Assembly: GCA_029934165.1 (NCBI GenBank)
Contig: JAOZMU010000107.1
Span: forward strand, 1-8,922
Source of the DNA: Bacteroidales bacterium
Lineage (GTDB): Bacteria; Bacteroidota; Bacteroidia; Bacteroidales; JAOZMU01
DNA: 8,922 bases
Direction: 5' to 3'
Numbering within the stretch: position 1 is the first letter of the stretch; every line of letters begins with the position of its first letter. The position numbers and the translations under genes are program-made. Positions 6,673 through 8,922 of the stretch are shown piece by piece. The notes under the pieces were generated by a model that saw only the letters and a program-made list of their open reading frames with translations, searched no databases and was not told the DNA's origin.

Positions 6673-7221
6673 CTATAAATCGGAAATGCGGATTGTATTT
6701 GGTGCTTTGTCAAAGATAAAACCATCGCTAAGTACAATAATATCAGCAAGTTTTTCGACCGCAAGTGCGGCTGGTTTCATCTCGTCAGATTTTTTATGTT
6801 TTATCATTATAAAAATATCTGGACGCACAATTTCTCTCAAAGCGTTAGACTCGATGATAAGAAGGCTGTCGTCAGAAATTTTTGTCAAAAATTCCGAAAA
6901 AGCTTCGGCAAGCGAATGATGATATGTCTTGATTTTAAATGCCTGTTTTGCACCAGATTGAAGCATTTTTGATGTATCTTCTTGCCCCCAAATATTTGTC
7001 TCTCTGGCAATTTTATAATCTCCAATTAGTGGGCTGTGGTTTGTTCCATGAAATGCCTCATCACCATTGCGAAGAGTTTTTATTTTAAGCCCAACTACTT
7101 GATAATCTGTACAATAACGCTTTATTAAAGCCATCACATAAGACGTTTTTCCAACGTTGCGTGTCGCACCACCAACAATAATTAGTTTATTGCTCACGAT
7201 AACTAACTTTGGTTCAATCAT
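6673..7221 (-). CDS. MobB-like P-loop NTPase
   Basis: The 182-residue product starts with a beta strand (L-I-I-V-G-G) followed by a Walker A loop A-T-R-N-V-G-K-T (residues 19-26). It then shows V-V-G-L-K-I-K (42-48), a D-T-S-K-M-L-Q-S-G-A segment (82-91) like the D-S/T...A-G-A motif of MobB, and a hydrophobic strand ending in E124-S-N (L-L-I-I-E-S-N-A-L-R-E). This order fits the MobB fold, the GTP-binding adapter for attaching GMP to molybdopterin. However, no molybdenum cofactor genes are in the window, so the substrate is inferred only by fold. It could equally be a Bacteroidetes-specific relative with another role. It is cytoplasmic, with no membrane segment. The first eleven residues before the P-loop strand are a normal length for such proteins, which supports the ATG at 7219-7221. 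No Shine-Dalgarno sequence is seen. Confidence 0.75.
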   Translation of the reverse strand: MIEPKLVIVSNKLIIVGGATRNVGKTSYVMALIKRYCTDYQVVGLKIKTLRNGDEAFHGTNHSPLIGDYKIARETNIWGQEDTSKMLQSGAKQAFKIKTYHHSLAEAFSEFLTKISDDSLLIIESNALREIVRPDIFIMIKHKKSDEMKPAALAVEKLADIIVLSDGFIFDKAPNTIRISDL

Positions 7222-7464
7222 TTATATCGTTATTTTTTGGTAATTTAGTTTATTATTTTTTAATTATACCGTAACAAGATTTGTTCATAACAAATTTTAT
7301 CATTATTGTCTGTGTTTTGAAGCCACACCGATAGTGGTGAAATGGAGCAAAAGTATAAATTTAGCCAATGTTTACAAGCAAAAATTTAGTAATATGTTTA
7401 TAGAATATTAAATATTTTTGTTATTCTATGTCTTTGAAAAACAAAAGTATATAATTCCCACAAT
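7222..7464. other. Divergent intergenic region between the MobB-like gene and the small coiled-coil ORF
   Basis: This 243-bp AT-rich spacer should carry promoters for both directions. Besides the dyad at 7279-7295 it has a second inverted repeat, ATAGAATA (7400-7407) with TATTCTAT (7422-7429), spaced by 14 bases and placed 36-65 bases before the small ORF. A weak CCAC/GTGG hairpin lies near 7323-7337. No strict TTTG/TAnnTTTG promoter was found in either direction. Confidence 0.35.
7279..7295. promoter_or_regulatory. Dyad ATTTGTT-CAT-AACAAAT upstream of the MobB-like gene
   Basis: Perfect 7-bp arms flank a 3-base centre, 58-74 bp before the MobB-like start codon. TAACAA also occurs directly repeated at 7272-7277 and 7288-7293. 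The position and symmetry suit an operator. A TATAAT-like sequence (plus ATTATA, 7262-7267) lies between the dyad and the gene on the minus strand. The arms are AT-rich, so chance is possible. Confidence 0.3.
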
Positions 7465-7632
7465 ATGTTGCACACTCAAATAATTTCACTTGTAGGCAAA
7501 ACAATTGCGGAATTAAAAAATGAATTGGAAGAGTTAAAAAATGAATTGGAAGAGTTAAAAAATGAATTGGAAGAGTTAAAAAATAAAAATTGGAAAATTC
7601 CAGATATTTTCGAAAAAGCTCAACCTGCATAA
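7465..7632 (+). CDS. Small leucine-heptad coiled-coil protein (hypothetical)
   Basis: This ORF encodes 55 residues: a short start (M-L-H-T-Q-I-I-S-L-V-G-K-T-I-A), then E-L-K-N-E-L-E heptads, then K-N-W-K-I-P-D-I-F-E-K-A-Q-P-A. Leucines fall at alternating spacings of four and three, the pattern of an a/d coiled-coil core, so a parallel helical oligomer is likely. The heptads are encoded by exact 21-bp repeats that stay in frame, and the amino-acid pattern makes sense only in this frame. The opposite strand is also open, but it gives a repeated F-L-T-L-P-I-H pattern with no such logic. An in-frame TGA at 7435-7437 and no earlier ATG fix the start. It is the only likely gene on the plus strand. 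It may be a complete small protein or the remnant of a longer one. I do not recognise its family. Confidence 0.5.
   Translation: MLHTQIISLVGKTIAELKNELEELKNELEELKNELEELKNKNWKIPDIFEKAQPA
7522..7584 (+). repeat. Three tandem 21-bp repeats
   Basis: GAATTGGAAGAGTTAAAAAAT occurs three times without a single mismatch, at 7522-7542, 7543-7563 and 7564-7584. A partial copy, GAATTAAAAAAT, precedes them (7510-7521). The unit is exactly seven codons, so copy number changes add or remove one coiled-coil heptad without breaking the frame. Complete identity, even at third codon positions, points to recent slippage or unequal exchange. Confidence 0.95.
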
Positions 7633-7895
7633 TAAACCCAAAATGGAATTTTCATTTGAGCTTTAAGGCTTTGACACATACGACTTTACAGGAACATATC
7701 GTTTTTTGAGTTCTTTGCAATATATTAAATATCAAGATGTAATGGCGAAGTCAGAAACTTGAGTTATTTAAACAATAATAATTTCCGAAAAATATTTTAC
7801 AAAATATTGATAATCAACATAAAACGAAACTAAAAATTTTCAGTATATAAGAATTGAAAATAATGATAATATTGTACTGGGGGATGGTGGTTTTG
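7633..7895. other. Intergenic region downstream of YitT
   Basis: This AT-rich 263-bp region lies between the convergent ends of the small ORF and the YitT gene, and no intact gene is seen. One frame (plus 7643-7762) would read M-E-F-S-F-E-L, a TAA, then 31 open codons beginning G-F-D-T-Y-D-F-T-G-T-Y-R-F before a TGA. That may be a decayed gene end or chance. A short G-rich patch (7879-7890) lies just past the YitT stop, with no matching stem. No terminator hairpin with a T-run was found. Confidence 0.45.
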
Positions 7896-8819
7896 TTAAT
7901 GTAAAGGTCTTTTTTTTATCATGCCGCCTTTTGCGTCTTTAATACTATGCATTATTACAAAAGCATCTTTATCAATTTTATCAATTTCGATTTGTAATTT
8001 TGCTAATTCTAATCGTGTAATTAAAGTATAAATAATATCAATTTGTTTTACCGGTTCATCAAGTTGAATATATCCTTTTTTTCCTGAATATATGGTGCAA
8101 GCTCGCCCCAGTTTATTAATTATTGCAATTCTTATTTCTTCATTTTTATCTGATATTATAGTAACTCCAAGATACTCTTCTATTCCGGACACTACAAAAT
8201 CAACTGTTTTTGATGCTGATAGGTATGTCAACATTGCATATAACGCAATTTCAGTACTGAAAACAAAAACTGCAAATCCGAAAATTAAAATATTGAGTAT
8301 CATAATTACATCTCCAATTGTTAAAGCTGTTTTTCTGCTAAAAAAAATTGCGAGAACTTCTGTGCCGTCAATTACAGAGCCACCTCGAATAGACAATCCT
8401 ATTCCTAATCCAAGGAAAAAACCTCCAAAAATTGCAATAAGCAATTTGTCGTCCGTTATTAACGGAAATGGTATAAAGTGAACTGAAATAGCAAGTATTA
8501 TGATAGCGATAATACTTCGTAGTGCAAATTGACGGTTTACAGTCTTAAACCCTAATATTAAAAATGGTATATTTACTGCAACTATCAAAACAGATAATGG
8601 TATTTGCGTTATCTCTGCTACAATAAGAGCTATGCCCATAGCTCCGCCATCTATAAACATGTTTGGCAGTAAAAAACCTTTTAAGCCAAAACTTGCAGCC
8701 AATATACCTAATATTATGAAAAAAATGTCATGAAAAATATGTTTAAATTCAACTTTTTTATCTGAGATTTCTTTATCTGAGATTTCTTGACTTCTGGTTT
8801 TTAATTTGCTGTTTATCAT
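7896..8819 (-). CDS. YitT family membrane protein (DUF161 + DUF2179)
   Basis: The 307-residue product is an integral membrane protein of the YitT family, whose transport or other role is still unknown. After a charged cytoplasmic N-terminus (1-27) come hydrophobic segments at about 28-52, 58-71, 75-91, 99-116, 125-144 and 167-202. Family landmarks are the P-N-M-F-I-D-G-G-A-M-G-I stretch (52-63) and the R-G-G-S-V-I-D-G-T-E-V-L-A stretch (145-157). The soluble C-terminus (about 215-295, from E-E-Y-L-G-V-T-I-I-S to A-F-V-I-M-H-S) fits DUF2179. Length is normal for the family. The N-terminus contains a duplicated K-E-I-S-D, caused by a 15-bp tandem repeat, ahead of the first membrane helix. The ATG at 8817-8819 is the first in frame; the charged leader could be shortened, but no better start is visible. 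It appears to be monocistronic. Confidence 0.92.
   Translation of the reverse strand: MINSKLKTRSQEISDKEISDKKVEFKHIFHDIFFIILGILAASFGLKGFLLPNMFIDGGAMGIALIVAEITQIPLSVLIVAVNIPFLILGFKTVNRQFALRSIIAIIILAISVHFIPFPLITDDKLLIAIFGGFFLGLGIGLSIRGGSVIDGTEVLAIFFSRKTALTIGDVIMILNILIFGFAVFVFSTEIALYAMLTYLSASKTVDFVVSGIEEYLGVTIISDKNEEIRIAIINKLGRACTIYSGKKGYIQLDEPVKQIDIIYTLITRLELAKLQIEIDKIDKDAFVIMHSIKDAKGGMIKKRPLH
8759..8788. repeat. Tandem 15-bp duplication inside the YitT gene
   Basis: TATCTGAGATTTCTT occurs twice without mismatch (8759-8773 and 8774-8788). It duplicates five codons (K-E-I-S-D) in the cytoplasmic N-terminal leader of the YitT protein. The frame is kept, so the protein should be unaffected. Confidence 0.85.
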
Positions 8820-8902
8820 CTCAATTATATTTTAAAAAATATGTTTCATATTATCTGATTAGTAATGGATAATTAATAATTTTGCTTACGCCTGATTTAG
8901 TT

Positions 8903-8922
8903 TTAGTTAGGAATTTTAATGG
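8903..8922 (+). repeat. 20-bp direct repeat, right copy at the window edge
   Basis: This is identical to 6589-6608 in the same orientation. It lies 84-103 bp upstream of the YitT start and may continue past the window. Together with the left copy it brackets 2294 bp containing the MobB-like gene, the small coiled-coil ORF and the YitT gene. Confidence 0.6.

Noticed and set aside
6605..6919. Plus-strand ORF of 104 residues
   Set aside because: Most of it is antisense to the MobB-like gene, which has clear motifs; the remainder is AT-rich intergenic sequence.
7421..7630. Minus-strand ORF with repeated F-L-T-L-P-I-H
   Set aside because: It is the antisense reading of the 21-bp repeats; the plus-strand frame gives a perfect coiled-coil heptad instead.
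7465..7632. CRISPR-like array reading of the 21-bp repeats
   Set aside because: The units are directly adjacent with no spacers and are in codon phase, so they are a coding tandem repeat.
7643..7762. Frame M-E-F-S-F-E-L, TAA, then 31 open codons, considered as stop recoding or a pseudogene
   Set aside because: It is too short, has no recognisable homology, and no recoding element is apparent; chance is sufficient.

Overview
The window is AT-rich DNA, most likely from a Bacteroidota (Bacteroidetes) bacterium. The evidence is a DUF4924-type protein (a family I know only from that phylum), a 7TMR-DISM hybrid sensor kinase of the kind common there, no clear Shine-Dalgarno sequences before the genes, and wide AT-rich intergenic spaces. 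I cannot name a genus from the sequence alone.

All five well-supported genes are on the minus strand. From right to left, which is the direction of transcription, they are: a YitT-family membrane protein (7896-8819); a MobB-like P-loop NTPase (6673-7221); a membrane-anchored GAF-domain histidine kinase (4349-6190); a large hybrid histidine kinase with 7TMR-DISM sensor, kinase core, receiver and HPt domains (1032-4076); and a DUF4924 protein (74-649). A small plus-strand ORF (7465-7632) encodes a 55-residue peptide with perfect leucine heptads built from three identical 21-bp repeats. Gaps of 270 to 670 bp separate the genes, so each is probably its own transcription unit. The two adjacent kinases are the only functional theme. 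The hybrid kinase carries a complete His-Asp-His relay, but no stand-alone response regulator is present, so the output partner must be elsewhere.

The less ordinary material is in the intergenic DNA. At 764-945 a GC-rich island folds into a long imperfect hairpin and looks like a dispersed palindromic repeat. A palindrome family (core TAAGGTYTAAGACCT) occurs three times, at 4147-4166, 6494-6513 and 6572-6594, on both sides of the GAF kinase gene. A second diverged inverted pair (4203-4241 and 6223-6261) lies inside those sites, so the GAF kinase is bracketed by a composite inverted arrangement. A 20-bp exact direct repeat (6589-6608 and 8903-8922) brackets the MobB-like, small-ORF and YitT segment. 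No transposase, integrase, CRISPR array, tRNA or rRNA was found. The repeats are direct observations, while any mobility or regulatory role is inference.
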